Counted from the stretch's first letter, positions 8,697 to 18,484 are shown. The stretch is 49,898 bases of DNA from Streptomyces sp. MUM 178J (GCF_022414575.1 NZ_JADWYQ010000046.1:1-49898); one strand, 5' to 3'. Made by a program: numbers and translations. Notes: generated by a model not told the origin, from the sequence alone.

Positions 8697-9260
8697 TCAG
8701 TAGACGCCGTTGAGGTCGGTGCCCTCGGGGGCGCGGAAGCAGCCGGAGACCACATGGACGAGGATCTTCGGCGTCTCGCTCGCCGGACCGTCGACGTGCA
8801 GCTCGGCGTTGACCGAGTAACGTTCCGTCGTCGAGTCTGCGGTGAGTTCGAGCGTCTTGGCCGCGCTCTTGTTCGGTCCGTATTCGACGATCTTCCACCC
8901 GCGCTTCGGCAACTCTTCGCGCAGCCGCTGGAAGCCCTGTTTGAGGTCATCCTGGGGGACGTCGTAGAGCGACCAGGGATGACGGGACAGGATGAGGTGC
9001 TCGGGGTCCTCCTCGCAAGTGGAGATGCCGGGACCCGGCTCCGTCGTCTTGCCGCCCTTGATCCCGATCATGTCGTAGATCTGGCTGGACACGGACTTCG
9101 TCTTCGCTCGCAGGTCATCGACGGCAAGCGTGGTGGGGGTGTAGCCGAGTGCGTCGTCCACGTCTTTCGAGCATCCTGTCGTGAGGGGTACGAGGGTCGC
9201 AAGGGCGAGTGTGAGGGCGACTGCACCCCATGCGCTGCGTCGACCGCCGTGAGTGGTCAT
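8697..9260 (-). CDS. Lipoprotein of unknown function
   Basis: A 187-aa protein beginning MTTHGGRRSAWG, with a hydrophobic signal peptide ending at a lipobox (PLTTGC), so the mature protein probably starts at the Cys and is anchored outside the membrane. The rest is soluble, with EEDPEHLILSRHPWSLYDVP and a C-terminal VSGCFRAPEGTD. I do not recognise a domain. The ATG at 9260 is chosen over upstream codons because GAGG lies about 10 bases before it and it follows the hydrolase stop by one base, indicating cotranscription with the hydrolase and WXG-like genes. It may be an accessory of that export cassette. Confidence 0.8.
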   Translation of the reverse strand: MTTHGGRRSAWGAVALTLALATLVPLTTGCSKDVDDALGYTPTTLAVDDLRAKTKSVSSQIYDMIGIKGGKTTEPGPGISTCEEDPEHLILSRHPWSLYDVPQDDLKQGFQRLREELPKRGWKIVEYGPNKSAAKTLELTADSTTERYSVNAELHVDGPASETPKILVHVVSGCFRAPEGTDLNGVY

Positions 9261-9261
9261 G

Positions 9262-11055
9262 TCAGTCGTCCTCTTCCACACGGTGGTAGTCGCCGACCAC
9301 GACCGCCGCCTGGTTCTTCAGACTCAGCGAGTCCCGTTTCCAGTAGTCGCTGTGCCCGGAGGTGTCCACGTCCATCCGGTGCGCGCCGAAGGCCTCGTCC
9401 GAGGGGACCGTCTGGATGTACCCGGCGTCGTAGGGGATGCCGTTCCAGGTGTGTACGTCCCACTTCCTGCCGCCGAGTCCGGCAACCTTCCCGCCGGCCG
9501 GGACGAAGTCGTCGCCTGCGGCCTCGGACCACACATGGCCCTTCGGCACGTCGAGATCGTCTGCCTCGGCGGTCAGCATGCCCGGGCTGCCCGCCACGAT
9601 GATGTCGTCAGCTGACAGGTCGCCCTTGTTGGAGGCGTCGCCGACGACCGTAGAGCCGTAGCTGTGACCGATGACGGTCGTGTGGCTGGCGTCAGCGCCG
9701 CCCTGGGCGGCTTCGAGGCCGTCCATGAAGTCGTTCAGCTTCGGTGAGCCGTCGTACGCCCACTGCTTCTGCATCGCCTCCGGCACGATGCTCTGCGGCG
9801 GGTCGTAGCCGAGCCAGGTGATGGTGGAGGTGGTCTCGCCGGGGTCCTGAGCATTCGCCTCCCGCCACACCTCCGTCATCCGGTTGATGTCGCCGCCGAT
9901 GCCCTCCAGCCTGGCCGTGGTGCCGGGGACGTACACCGCGGTGTTGTCGGCCGTGTCCGGGTTGCCGTTGGCGATGATCGCGCGGCCGGTGCCCTTGTCG
10001 TCGAAGCCGAGGAGGAAGGCCGGGGGCAGGCCTTCGGAGGGCGGGGCGTCGAACCGCTTCTGGATGGCGCTCATACCCTTGAGGCCCTTCGCCAGTTCCT
10101 CCTTCCGGTCGCCGTACTCCTCTTTCCACTTGCGCCAGTCCTCGGACTCGACGGCGGCGGGGTAGGAGCCGTTGGGGTTGGCGACGTACCGGGCGGGCTC
10201 GGCCGGGAAGGAGTTCAGCTCCAGTTGGTACTTCGCCCGGGTCTCGGCGAGCACCATGCGGTTGGCGTCGTCCCGCACGGCCGACGGAAGGCCGTCGAGG
10301 GCGCCGATGGAGGCCGGGTAGAGCGTCGCGTATTCGGCCTGCTTCTCCGCGTCCAGGCTCTTCCACCAGGCGGCGTTCTCGGCCGCGGACTTGCCCTGCG
10401 GGATCTCGGACGCCTTGGCGTAGTCGCCGGCCGCCTTCTGGAGGTCCCTGGTGTCCTGGGCGGCGTCCGCGAACATCGCGTCGGTGACGTTGAGTCCGTC
10501 CGTGGTCTTGAGCTTGCGCAGCACGCGCGCGTACCGGCCGTCGATCTCGTCCGCCTCGCGCACGGCGGCGGCGATGTCCTCGGCTATCTGCTCGGCGAGC
10601 GCCTTGTTCGGGTTGCTTCCGCCTTCGCCGGCCCCGGGGAGGAGAGGGACGGGAGCGCCGGGTGTGGCGGTGGCGCCCTCGGGGGACAGCGGTACGGGAG
10701 CGGGGTACTGCACCGACCCGTCGGCCTTGACCGTGAACTTCTTGTCCTCGGCGAGCTGAAGCGCCCGCTTCAGCTTGTTCTTGGGCGCTTCCAGCTCTGC
10801 GGCCAGGCCGTTGAGGGCGGTGCGGATCAGTCCGCACTCGGTGTGGATGTACTGGTAGTTGCGGCTGAGGCGTTCGAGGTCGCCGATGGCCGCGGTCGCC
10901 GTCTCGCCCTTCTGGGTCTCACGGAGCTTGCCGAGCATCTCGTTGTCGACGCGGTCCTTGGCGGCGTTGGCGCGGCTGGAGACCTTGCCCCAGCCGTCGG
11001 CGGCGTCCGTGTACTCGCTGAGGCTGATTCTCTGCAGTTCCTGCCAGGTGGTCAC
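9262..11055 (-). CDS. DUF1023 alpha/beta hydrolase with WXG-like N-terminus
   Basis: A 597-aa protein. The first 110 residues are helical and begin with a WQEL...W pattern like the N-termini of WXG100-type proteins. The C-terminal third is a DUF1023-type alpha/beta hydrolase with nucleophile motif GHSYGS (Ser465) and later Asp and His candidates (DDFVPAGG, SGHSDYW). Substrate unknown; family members are guessed to be lipases or esterases. It starts at a GTG overlapping the stop of the upstream 152-aa gene (GTGA) and is followed one base later by the lipoprotein. No signal peptide, so export, if any, would be through a type VII-like route with its partner. The hydrolase call is firm, the export idea is inference. 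Confidence 0.87.
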   Translation of the reverse strand: MTTWQELQRISLSEYTDAADGWGKVSSRANAAKDRVDNEMLGKLRETQKGETATAAIGDLERLSRNYQYIHTECGLIRTALNGLAAELEAPKNKLKRALQLAEDKKFTVKADGSVQYPAPVPLSPEGATATPGAPVPLLPGAGEGGSNPNKALAEQIAEDIAAAVREADEIDGRYARVLRKLKTTDGLNVTDAMFADAAQDTRDLQKAAGDYAKASEIPQGKSAAENAAWWKSLDAEKQAEYATLYPASIGALDGLPSAVRDDANRMVLAETRAKYQLELNSFPAEPARYVANPNGSYPAAVESEDWRKWKEEYGDRKEELAKGLKGMSAIQKRFDAPPSEGLPPAFLLGFDDKGTGRAIIANGNPDTADNTAVYVPGTTARLEGIGGDINRMTEVWREANAQDPGETTSTITWLGYDPPQSIVPEAMQKQWAYDGSPKLNDFMDGLEAAQGGADASHTTVIGHSYGSTVVGDASNKGDLSADDIIVAGSPGMLTAEADDLDVPKGHVWSEAAGDDFVPAGGKVAGLGGRKWDVHTWNGIPYDAGYIQTVPSDEAFGAHRMDVDTSGHSDYWKRDSLSLKNQAAVVVGDYHRVEEDD

Positions 11056-11510
11056 CGCGGGCCGACCCCGTTTCCGCTGTGCGGCCGCTGCCGGTCCCAG
11101 TCCTGCCTGGTCTGGACTTCACGCTCGCCGAACTCCTTGCCCGCCGTCTTCAGCGCCGCCTCCAGGCGGTCGCATTCATTGCGTACGGCGGTCAGGCGGC
11201 CCTTCCAGGAGGTGAGGACCTCGGCGAGGGCGGAAGTGGAGTCGAGGCCCTTGGCGTTGTCGGCAACGCCCTTGGACGCGGTCTCCAACTCGGTGAGGGC
11301 GGAGGACGAGGAGGTGTGGAGCGCGCCGGCGACGCCGGAGGCGGTGGTCCACGGGCCTTTGCTGCTCTTCAGGTCGAAGTCGGAGCCCCCGCCGTTGCCC
11401 CCGCCACTGCCGCCGTCTTCGGTGGACGCCAGGCGCATGCCCGTACCGCCGCGTTCCGTTCCGGTCTCGGCGTCGGCGAGCAGCGCCTGCCATTTATCGC
11501 TGGGCGCCAT
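11052..11510 (-). CDS. WXG100-like small helical protein
   Basis: A 152-aa protein with a Gly-rich linker (GGSGGGNGGGS) followed by a predicted helical region containing SWKGRLTAVRNECDRLEAAL, a W-x-G signature of the ESX/WXG100 superfamily with coiled-coil spacing. ATG at 11510 has GGAGG four bases upstream; a longer frame to 11600 lacks this. It overlaps the DUF1023 hydrolase by GTGA, the arrangement expected for a secreted partner or chaperone pair. It is the first gene of the minus-strand group and is divergent from the methyltransferase, so the 117-base gap 11511-11627 should hold both promoters. Confidence 0.8.
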   Translation of the reverse strand: MAPSDKWQALLADAETGTERGGTGMRLASTEDGGSGGGNGGGSDFDLKSSKGPWTTASGVAGALHTSSSSALTELETASKGVADNAKGLDSTSALAEVLTSWKGRLTAVRNECDRLEAALKTAGKEFGEREVQTRQDWDRQRPHSGNGVGPR

Positions 11511-11627
11511 ACGCCCTCCCCCGTATTTGCGATCGGATTGCTTCCGTGAAGCTAACGGACGGCAGGATGTGCGTCCAGCGCGTGCCGAATGGCGCAGCAA
11601 CTCCCCTTCATCACAGGGGGGTTGGCT

Positions 11628-12458
11628 ATGGTGTCGAAGGTGACCGAATACGCTGATGACAGCGCTCGAATCCTTTCCAGGATCGACACCTCACGACCGC
11701 ATACCGCCCGAATCTGGAATTACTGGACAGGCGGCAAGGACAACTACCCCGTGGACCGCGAGGCCGGGGACCAGATCCGCAATCTGCATCCGGGCATCGT
11801 CGACTACGCCATGGCGGACCGGCACTTTCTGGGGCGTTCGGTTCATCATCTGGCGGGCGAGGCGGGGATACGCCAGTTCCTGGACATCGGCACGGGGCTG
11901 CCGAGCGCCGACAACACGCATGAGGTGGCCCAGCGGGTCGCGCCCGACGCGCGGGTCGTCTACGTGGACAACGACCCGCTCGTCCTCGCGCACGCCCGCG
12001 CGCTGCTCACCAGTTCCCCCGAGGGCCGTACGGACTACCTCGACGCGGACCTCAGGGACGTCGACTCCATCCTGGAACAGGCGGCCAAGACGCTCGATCT
12101 GAGTGAGCCGGTCGCGCTGATGCTGCTGGGCGTCGTCATCTTCATCGGGGACGACGAGGAGTCGCGCCGGATCGTCCGCCGGCTGATGGACGCCCTGCCG
12201 TCCGGCAGTCATCTGGTGCTCTCCCACACCATCACCAGCCCGGCGATGCCGGAAGTGGACCAGGCCGTCGCCTTCTGGAACGAACACGGCACGCCGAAGC
12301 TCACGCAGCGGACGCCCGAGCAGATCGTCCGCTACTTCGACGGGCTGGAGCTGCTGGAGCCGGGCCTCGTCAGCTGCACGCGGTGGCGGCCGGACCCGGG
12401 AGAGGGCCCGGAGCCGGAGGAAGTGGCGATGTACTGCGGGGTTGCGCGCAAGCCGTGA
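11628..12458 (+). CDS. SAM-dependent methyltransferase (DUF574 / Methyltransf_19)
   Basis: A 276-aa protein of the DUF574 family that is strongly expanded in Streptomyces. Family marks: PHTARIWNYWTGGKDNYPVDREAGD near the N-terminus (quoted positions about 20-45), the SAM-binding loop FLDIGTGLPSADNTH, the acidic VYVDNDPLVLAH, and YLDADLRD. Substrates of this family are mostly unknown. The ATG at 11628 is preceded by GGGGGG at about 6 bases; an earlier in-frame start at 11589 is possible. It is divergent from the WXG-like operon and followed by an independent toxin operon, so a functional link to either is only speculation. Confidence 0.9.
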   Translation: MVSKVTEYADDSARILSRIDTSRPHTARIWNYWTGGKDNYPVDREAGDQIRNLHPGIVDYAMADRHFLGRSVHHLAGEAGIRQFLDIGTGLPSADNTHEVAQRVAPDARVVYVDNDPLVLAHARALLTSSPEGRTDYLDADLRDVDSILEQAAKTLDLSEPVALMLLGVVIFIGDDEESRRIVRRLMDALPSGSHLVLSHTITSPAMPEVDQAVAFWNEHGTPKLTQRTPEQIVRYFDGLELLEPGLVSCTRWRPDPGEGPEPEEVAMYCGVARKP

Positions 12459-12543
12459 CGGAGGTCATGACGCAAGCCGTGACGGTATGACACGCCCGTG
12501 AATTCCGACAGAAAGACAACCCGATCATGTGACGATATGCGCC

Positions 12544-13119
12544 ATGGGTGAGAACGGGGACCGGGGTGGGGACCAGGACGGGATAACCGGCGAGCCGGAA
12601 CGTCCGCTGAGGCTCGCGGACTTGGCCGCAGCACCCTCGAAGGCGGCGCTGCGGTCGGCCGGCGGCCAGCCCCCGCCACCGCCCCCTGTCCAGCGGACCG
12701 TCTCGAAGAGCGAGGCGGGGACCGAGGCCGAGACAGAGGCGGGGGCCGAAGCCGAAGCCGAGGCGCGACGCCGCGAGTTCGCCGCCTTGCTGGGGGAGTT
12801 CCGCCGTACGGCAGTACTGGTGCCGCTCGACGCGCACGGCAGCCTCTGGTCGGCCGAACAGGGCGGCGTGCGCTGGATCTGCGCCTTCTCGGACGAGGCG
12901 GCGCTCGCCCGGTTCGCGTACGCGCAGGGCGACCCCGGCCGCGAGTGGGAGTACCGCACCGTGCTGGGCGCGCGGCTGCTCGATGTGATGGTGCCGATGC
13001 TGGGGGTCCCGGCGGGTGTGGCGCTGGACGCGGGCAGTGAGGACGGAATGTTGTTCCCGCCGGTCGCCGGGGTGGTCCCGGACGCGGCGGCGGTCGACCT
13101 CGGGGGAGAGCAGCGGTGA
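12544..13119 (+). CDS. SseB-like protein
   Basis: A 191-aa protein. After an acidic, Glu/Ala-rich N-terminal stretch (ETEAGAEAEAEA), residues about 80-190 match the SseB N-terminal domain: TAVLVPLDAHGSLWSA, RWICAFSDEAALARFA and a C-terminal VPAGVALDAGSEDGMLFPP. Such domains occur beside RHS/WXG toxins and ESX-type genes in actinobacteria; the molecular role is unknown, perhaps an adaptor. No clear Shine-Dalgarno before ATG 12544, so a short or leaderless transcript is possible. Its stop overlaps the next gene's start (GTGA), making it the first gene of the RHS toxin operon. Confidence 0.8.
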   Translation: MGENGDRGGDQDGITGEPERPLRLADLAAAPSKAALRSAGGQPPPPPPVQRTVSKSEAGTEAETEAGAEAEAEARRREFAALLGEFRRTAVLVPLDAHGSLWSAEQGGVRWICAFSDEAALARFAYAQGDPGREWEYRTVLGARLLDVMVPMLGVPAGVALDAGSEDGMLFPPVAGVVPDAAAVDLGGEQR

Positions 13120-13760
13120 GCGGGAACGATCCGGATCTGGCCGCGCCCCCGGGGGCCCTGGAGCAGATCGCCAAGGGCATCAACGGCGCGTACGCGGAGC
13201 TCAAGGACCTCGGCATGATCGGGGACGCGTCGGCCGGCCGGGGCTTCTCGGATCTGGCGCTCAGCGGCCTGGAGCTGGGCCATGCAGGCCTGACGGGGGA
13301 GTTCGAGACGTTCTGTGAGCGCTGGGAGTGGGGCGTGCGGGCGTTGATGCAGCGGGGCGCCGGGTTTGCGAGCGCGGTCGGGCTGTCGGCGGGTGCGATC
13401 CATGAGCAGGAGCAGTACGTCAAGGACACCTTCAAGATCGCTGCGAACTCCCTGAACGGCAACCCCCATCTGTCGGAGGAGGAGGTCAAGGCCAAGTCGT
13501 GGCAGGAGATCAGCAGACAGAGCGTGTTCGACGACGCCGACTGGAGTGCCGAATCGTTCCAGCAGGCGCATACCGAGGTGAAGCAGACCTGGAAGGACAC
13601 GGCGTACGACGTCGAGGACGCGCTGCTGGACTCCATGGAGACCTCGGGCGCACTCGATCCGAAGCTGCGCGATGCGGTCGACGAGCAGTTGAAGGAGACG
13701 CTCGACCCGTCCGACGCGGCGGTGCAGCGGGCTGAGGAGCCGGGCTGGGGCGGACGCTGA
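13116..13760 (+). CDS. Helical hypothetical protein of the RHS operon
   Basis: A 214-aa, acidic, almost fully helical protein with no signal peptide and no cysteine-rich site other than one FCERWEWG. Residues 10-110 (ALEQIAKGINGAYAELKDLG and GAGFASAVGLSAGAIHEQEQYV) have the spacing of WXG100/ESX-type four-helix proteins. It is wedged between the SseB-like gene and the giant RHS gene with GTGA and TGATG overlaps, so it is translationally coupled to both. Likely a secretion partner or chaperone for the toxin; that is inference from position and the helical pattern. Confidence 0.78.
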   Translation: MSGNDPDLAAPPGALEQIAKGINGAYAELKDLGMIGDASAGRGFSDLALSGLELGHAGLTGEFETFCERWEWGVRALMQRGAGFASAVGLSAGAIHEQEQYVKDTFKIAANSLNGNPHLSEEEVKAKSWQEISRQSVFDDADWSAESFQQAHTEVKQTWKDTAYDVEDALLDSMETSGALDPKLRDAVDEQLKETLDPSDAAVQRAEEPGWGGR

Positions 13761-16700
13761 TGGGCGGCATCGACGATCTCGGGAACCTCGTCGGCGCCGG
13801 ATACGACAAGTTCCGGGACGGCGTCGACTGGGGCAAGGAGAAGCTCGGCCAGGGAATCGACGCCGCCACCGACAAGATCGGCGACGGCCTGGAGTACGTC
13901 GGCGCCGAAGGCATCGCGGACAAGGTCGAGGACTGGGGCGACCGCACGGCCTCCTCGCTCGGCGCCCAGGTGGGGGAACAGCAGCTCGGCGAGACCGAGG
14001 ACGCGGACGAGCTGATCCACGGCAACCCCTCGAAGATCACCGCGGCCGTGAAGAACCTGCGCGACTTCCGCGACGCCTTCAACAACGTCGGCCGCGGCAT
14101 GAAGGGTCTGGACTCCAGCCACTGGAAGGGGGAGGCGGCCGACGCGTTCCGCGAGAAGTTCGCCACGCACCCCGGAGAGTGGATGAAGGCCGCGGACGCC
14201 TTCAACGACGCGGCCAAGGCGCTCGACTCGTACGCCTACACCGTGCGGTGGGCTCAGGGCCAGGCGAAGGAGGCGATCGCCCTCTACAAGAAGGGCCAGG
14301 AAGCCTCCAAGACCGCGGCGGACGCGTACAACGAGAAGGTCGACGCGTACAACGCCGCCCGCAACGGCCCCGATCCGCTGCCCAGGCCCGCCGCCTTCAC
14401 CGACCCGGGGATCGCGCAGCGCCAGCGCGCCCACGAGATCCTCAACGAGGCCCGCCGCCAGCGCAACGAGGCCGGCGACACGGCCAAGTCCGCCGTCACG
14501 GCGGCGCTGGCGCATGCGCCGAAGGAGCCGACGGGCCTGGAGCGCGCCAAGTTCGACCTGGCGGACTACGGCGTCGCGCAGGGCGTGGAGATGATGCACT
14601 TCGGCGGCGGCATCGTGAAGGGCACTGCGGGAATCATCAACTTCGTCCGCAGCGTCAACCCGATCGACGGGTACAACCTGACCCACCCGGCGGAGTACTA
14701 CAAGAGCGTCAACATGACCCTGGCCGGCCTCGCCTCCACGGTCGCCAACCCGGACCGGGCGCTGAAGAACGCCTGGGAGGCGTTCCAGGCCGACGGCTCC
14801 GAGTCTCTTGGACGTCTCATCCCGGAACTCATCGGCACCAAGGGCGTGGGCAGCAGCAGGACTCTCGCCGGCGCGGGCGCCCGCAACGGCCTCAAGGAAG
14901 GCGTCGAGTCCGCCGCCCGCAAGGGAGTCGGCGACGACCCGGCCAAGCCCTCGCGCCAGTCCAATGCGGTGGAGAACGGCCCCTCGGACCCCATCGACCT
15001 GGCCACCGGCGCGATGTATCTGCCGCAGACGGACATCACGCTGCCCGGCACGCTCCCGCTGGCCTTCCGGCGTCGCGTGGCCTCCGACTACCGGGCGGGC
15101 CGCTGGTTCGGTCCTTCCTGGTCCTCCACCGCCGACCAGCGGCTGGAAATCGACTCCCAGGGCGTCGTCTTCGTCTGCGAGGACGGCCTGCTGCTGTCCT
15201 ATCCGCATCCCGCGCCCGGCGTTCCGGTCCTGCCCAGCCACGGCCCGCGCTGGCCCCTCGACCGGGACCCCGACGGCGACTACACCGTCACGGACCCGGA
15301 CACCGGCCGCGTCTGGCACTTCACCCCGACCCTCTTCCCGAATGTCTCTCCGACCGTCACCCCGAACGGCGCGGAACTGGCGCTGCTGGCGCAGGTCGAC
15401 GACCGCAACGGCAACTGGATCACCTACGAGTACCACCCCGACACCGGCGCCCCGACCTCGATCGTCCACAGCGGCGGATACCGCCTGAACCTCACCGCCC
15501 ACGACGGCCGGATCACCGCCCTCCACCTGGCCGGGGCCGCCCCCGACGGCGGAGACCAGGAGATCCTCCGCTACGGCTATGCCGACGGCTGCCTCACCGA
15601 GGTCGTCAACTCCTCCGGCCTGCCACTGCGCTTCACCTACGACGACCGCGCCCGCGTCACGTCCTGGACCGACACCAACGGCAGCCGCTACGACTACACA
15701 TACGACGACCGGGACCGGTGCATCGCGGAAGGCGGAGTCGCCGGGCATGTCGCGCTGCGCCTCGACTACGACGGCACGGACCCCGAGACCGGTCTGCGCG
15801 TCACCAGGGCCACCACGGGAAGCGGCGCGGTCCACCGCTATCTCGTCAACGACGCCCACCAGATCGTCGCCGAGACAGACCCCCTCGGTGCGGTCACCCG
15901 CTTCGAGCGGGACCGCTACAACCGGCTGCTCTCCCGGACCGACCCGCTCGGCCACACCACCCGCTTCGACTACGACGAGGCGGGTCGGCTGACCCGCGTG
16001 GTGCGCCCCGACGGGCGGGAGGCCACCGCGGAGTACAACGGCCTCGGCCTGCCGGTGCGCGTGACGAACCCGGACCGGAACTCCGTACGGCAGGAGTACG
16101 ACGACCGCGGCAACCGTGTCGCGGCGACGGCGCCGTCCGGGGCGACGACACGGTACGCGTACGACGATGCGGGCCGGCTGACGGCCGTCGTCGACCCGCT
16201 GGGCCACACCACCCGAATACGCAACGACGCGGCCGGACTGCCCGTCGAGATCACCGACCCGCTCGGCGCGGTCACCCGCTTCGAGCGGGACGCCTTCGGC
16301 CGCCCGACGGCCGTCACCGACCCCCTGGGGGCCGTGACCCGCCTGCAGTGGACGGCGGAGGGGCGGCTTGCGCGCCGGGTCGAGGCGGACGGCAGCGAGC
16401 AGTCCTGGACGTACGACGGCGAGGGCAACTGCACCAGCCACACCGACGCCATGGGCGGCGTGTCCCGGTTTGAGTACACGCACTTCGATCTGCTGACCGC
16501 CCGTACCGGCCCCGACGGCGTGCGCTACGAGTTCACGCACGACACCGATCTACGGCTCATCGGCGTCACCAACCCGCAAGGGCTGGCCTGGGCATACGAG
16601 TACGACGCCGCGGGCCGTCTGATATCCGAGACCGACTTCGACGACCGCACCCTCGCCTACGAGCACGACGCGGCGGGCCGCCTGACCGGGCGGGTCAACG

Positions 16701-18484
16701 GCCTGGGCCAGAGCATCCGCTTCGAGCACAACTCGCTTGGCCAGGTGGTCCGCAAGAACGCCGACGGCGCGGTCACGACGTTCGCCTACGACCTGTCCGA
16801 CCAACTGGCGGAGGCCGCCGGGCCGGACACGACGATCGCCTACGTCCGCGACCGGTACGGCCGTCTGAAGTCCGAGACGGTGGACGGCCGTACGGTTTCC
16901 CACGGCCACGATGAGCTGGGCCGCCGCACGTCGCGGACGACGCCGTCCGGCGCGGTGAGCACATGGACATACGACGCGGCAGGCCGCCGTGCCTCCCTGA
17001 CGTCCTCAGGACACGAGCTGTCCTTTGAACGGGACGCGGCCGGCCGGGAGGTGGCGCGCCGCGTCGACCAGACCGTCACGCTCGCCAGCGCCTTCGACGA
17101 CCTGGGCCGGCTGACCGGCCAGACCGTGACCGGCCGCGGCCGCACCCTCCAGCGGCGCAGCTACGCCTACCAGGCCGACGGCCATCTCGTCGGCATCGAC
17201 GACCTGCTCGGCGGCGCGCGCCGCTTCGACCTCGACGCGGCCGGCCGGGTCACCGCCGTCCACGCGGACGGCTGGACCGAGAGGTACGCGTACGACGAGG
17301 CGGGCAACCAGACCCAGGCGGCCTGGCCCGCCAACCACCCCGGCCAGGAGGCTGCCGGACCCCGGACCTACACCGGCACCCGCATCACCCGCGCCGGAAA
17401 CGTCCGCTACGAACACGACGCCCTCGGCCGCATCACCCTCCGCCAGAAGACCCGGCTCTCGCGCAAGCCGGACACCTGGCGGTACGAGTGGGACGCCGAG
17501 GACCGACTGACAGCCGTCACCACCCCGGACGGTACGCGCTGGCGCTACCGCTACGACCCGCTGGGCCGCCGCACCGCCAAGCAGCGCCTGGCCGCCGACG
17601 GCGAAACGATTCTGGAGCAGGTCGCCTTCGTCTGGGACGGCACCACCCTGTGCGAGGAGACCACCACCTCAGCCGCGCTGCCGAACCCGGTCACGCTGAC
17701 CTGGGACCACGACGGCCTGCGCCCCATCGCCCAGACGGAACGCATCACCGCGGCGGACGCCCCTCAAGAGGAGATCGACCGCCGCTTCTTCACAATCGTC
17801 ACCGACCTGGTCGGCGCCCCGACCGAACTGATCGACGAAGCCGGCACGATCGCCTGGCGCACCCGCACGACGCTCTGGGGCACCACGGCCTGGAACTCCG
17901 ACGCCACGGCCCACACACCGCTGCGCTTCCCAGGCCAGTACTTCGACCCCGAAACCGGCCTCCACTACAACTACTTCCGCCACTACGACCCCGAAACGGC
18001 CCGCTACCTCACCCCGGACCCCCTGGGCCTCGGCCCGGCCCCAAACCCGGCGACGTATGTCCACAACCCCCACACCTGGGCGGACCCCCTTGGTTTGGCA
18101 CCTGAGCTCTGCCCCTACCGTGTAGAACGGGTGCCTGAGCAGGAGCTTGGCTCTTTGTATCACTACACGAACGAGGCCGGGTACGACGGAATCCTTGGTA
18201 GCGGTGAGATGTGGCCTTCGATCAAAGCGAGCAACCCCAAGGATGCTAGATTCGGCGATGGCCAATACATGTCAGACATAGAACCTGGAACGAAGACGCC
18301 TGGGCAGCTCTCTTATGCATTCGTCCGAGTTCCGTGGGCGGGGCACAAGTTCGGCTATTTCTTCGAGATTGACGTGCGCGGACTCGAGGTAATGCGCTCA
18401 GTGGAGCGCCCGGATGTATATGTGATCCCAAACGATGGCCCCTTGGATCTGACCGGAAGAGTCGTACGTCACGGAAAGAGCTAG
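13760..18484 (+). CDS. WXG/RHS-repeat polymorphic toxin with HYD1 ADP-ribosyltransferase tip
   Basis: A 1574-aa polymorphic toxin. Residues 1-250: helical, with a WKG turn near 122, typical of a type VII-type export domain. From about 410 a DUF6531-like start (DPIDLATGAMYLPQTD), then a long series of RHS/YD repeats (for example YDDAGRLTAVVDPLGH), ending with the RHS core signature YFDPETGLHYNYFRHYDPE and the boundary DPLGL near 1447. The last about 126 residues carry LYHYTNEAGYDGIL and FGDGQYMSDI, the marks of HYD1-type ADP-ribosyltransferase toxins. Base composition falls after 18100, so the tip was probably exchanged. It overlaps the preceding gene by TGATG, and its immunity gene starts 4 bases after its stop. 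Target unknown. Confidence 0.9.
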   Translation: MGGIDDLGNLVGAGYDKFRDGVDWGKEKLGQGIDAATDKIGDGLEYVGAEGIADKVEDWGDRTASSLGAQVGEQQLGETEDADELIHGNPSKITAAVKNLRDFRDAFNNVGRGMKGLDSSHWKGEAADAFREKFATHPGEWMKAADAFNDAAKALDSYAYTVRWAQGQAKEAIALYKKGQEASKTAADAYNEKVDAYNAARNGPDPLPRPAAFTDPGIAQRQRAHEILNEARRQRNEAGDTAKSAVTAALAHAPKEPTGLERAKFDLADYGVAQGVEMMHFGGGIVKGTAGIINFVRSVNPIDGYNLTHPAEYYKSVNMTLAGLASTVANPDRALKNAWEAFQADGSESLGRLIPELIGTKGVGSSRTLAGAGARNGLKEGVESAARKGVGDDPAKPSRQSNAVENGPSDPIDLATGAMYLPQTDITLPGTLPLAFRRRVASDYRAGRWFGPSWSSTADQRLEIDSQGVVFVCEDGLLLSYPHPAPGVPVLPSHGPRWPLDRDPDGDYTVTDPDTGRVWHFTPTLFPNVSPTVTPNGAELALLAQVDDRNGNWITYEYHPDTGAPTSIVHSGGYRLNLTAHDGRITALHLAGAAPDGGDQEILRYGYADGCLTEVVNSSGLPLRFTYDDRARVTSWTDTNGSRYDYTYDDRDRCIAEGGVAGHVALRLDYDGTDPETGLRVTRATTGSGAVHRYLVNDAHQIVAETDPLGAVTRFERDRYNRLLSRTDPLGHTTRFDYDEAGRLTRVVRPDGREATAEYNGLGLPVRVTNPDRNSVRQEYDDRGNRVAATAPSGATTRYAYDDAGRLTAVVDPLGHTTRIRNDAAGLPVEITDPLGAVTRFERDAFGRPTAVTDPLGAVTRLQWTAEGRLARRVEADGSEQSWTYDGEGNCTSHTDAMGGVSRFEYTHFDLLTARTGPDGVRYEFTHDTDLRLIGVTNPQGLAWAYEYDAAGRLISETDFDDRTLAYEHDAAGRLTGRVNGLGQSIRFEHNSLGQVVRKNADGAVTTFAYDLSDQLAEAAGPDTTIAYVRDRYGRLKSETVDGRTVSHGHDELGRRTSRTTPSGAVSTWTYDAAGRRASLTSSGHELSFERDAAGREVARRVDQTVTLASAFDDLGRLTGQTVTGRGRTLQRRSYAYQADGHLVGIDDLLGGARRFDLDAAGRVTAVHADGWTERYAYDEAGNQTQAAWPANHPGQEAAGPRTYTGTRITRAGNVRYEHDALGRITLRQKTRLSRKPDTWRYEWDAEDRLTAVTTPDGTRWRYRYDPLGRRTAKQRLAADGETILEQVAFVWDGTTLCEETTTSAALPNPVTLTWDHDGLRPIAQTERITAADAPQEEIDRRFFTIVTDLVGAPTELIDEAGTIAWRTRTTLWGTTAWNSDATAHTPLRFPGQYFDPETGLHYNYFRHYDPETARYLTPDPLGLGPAPNPATYVHNPHTWADPLGLAPELCPYRVERVPEQELGSLYHYTNEAGYDGILGSGEMWPSIKASNPKDARFGDGQYMSDIEPGTKTPGQLSYAFVRVPWAGHKFGYFFEIDVRGLEVMRSVERPDVYVIPNDGPLDLTGRVVRHGKS

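Noticed and set aside
815..11510. Integrative conjugative element
   Set aside because: No integrase, relaxase, tRNA attachment site or direct-repeat ends were found, so only a T4SS-like machine is claimed.
12332..16540. 1402-codon minus-strand frame opposite the RHS gene
   Set aside because: Antisense to a clear RHS protein; long open antisense frames are expected at this GC, and the translation is Arg/Gly/Val-rich without domains.
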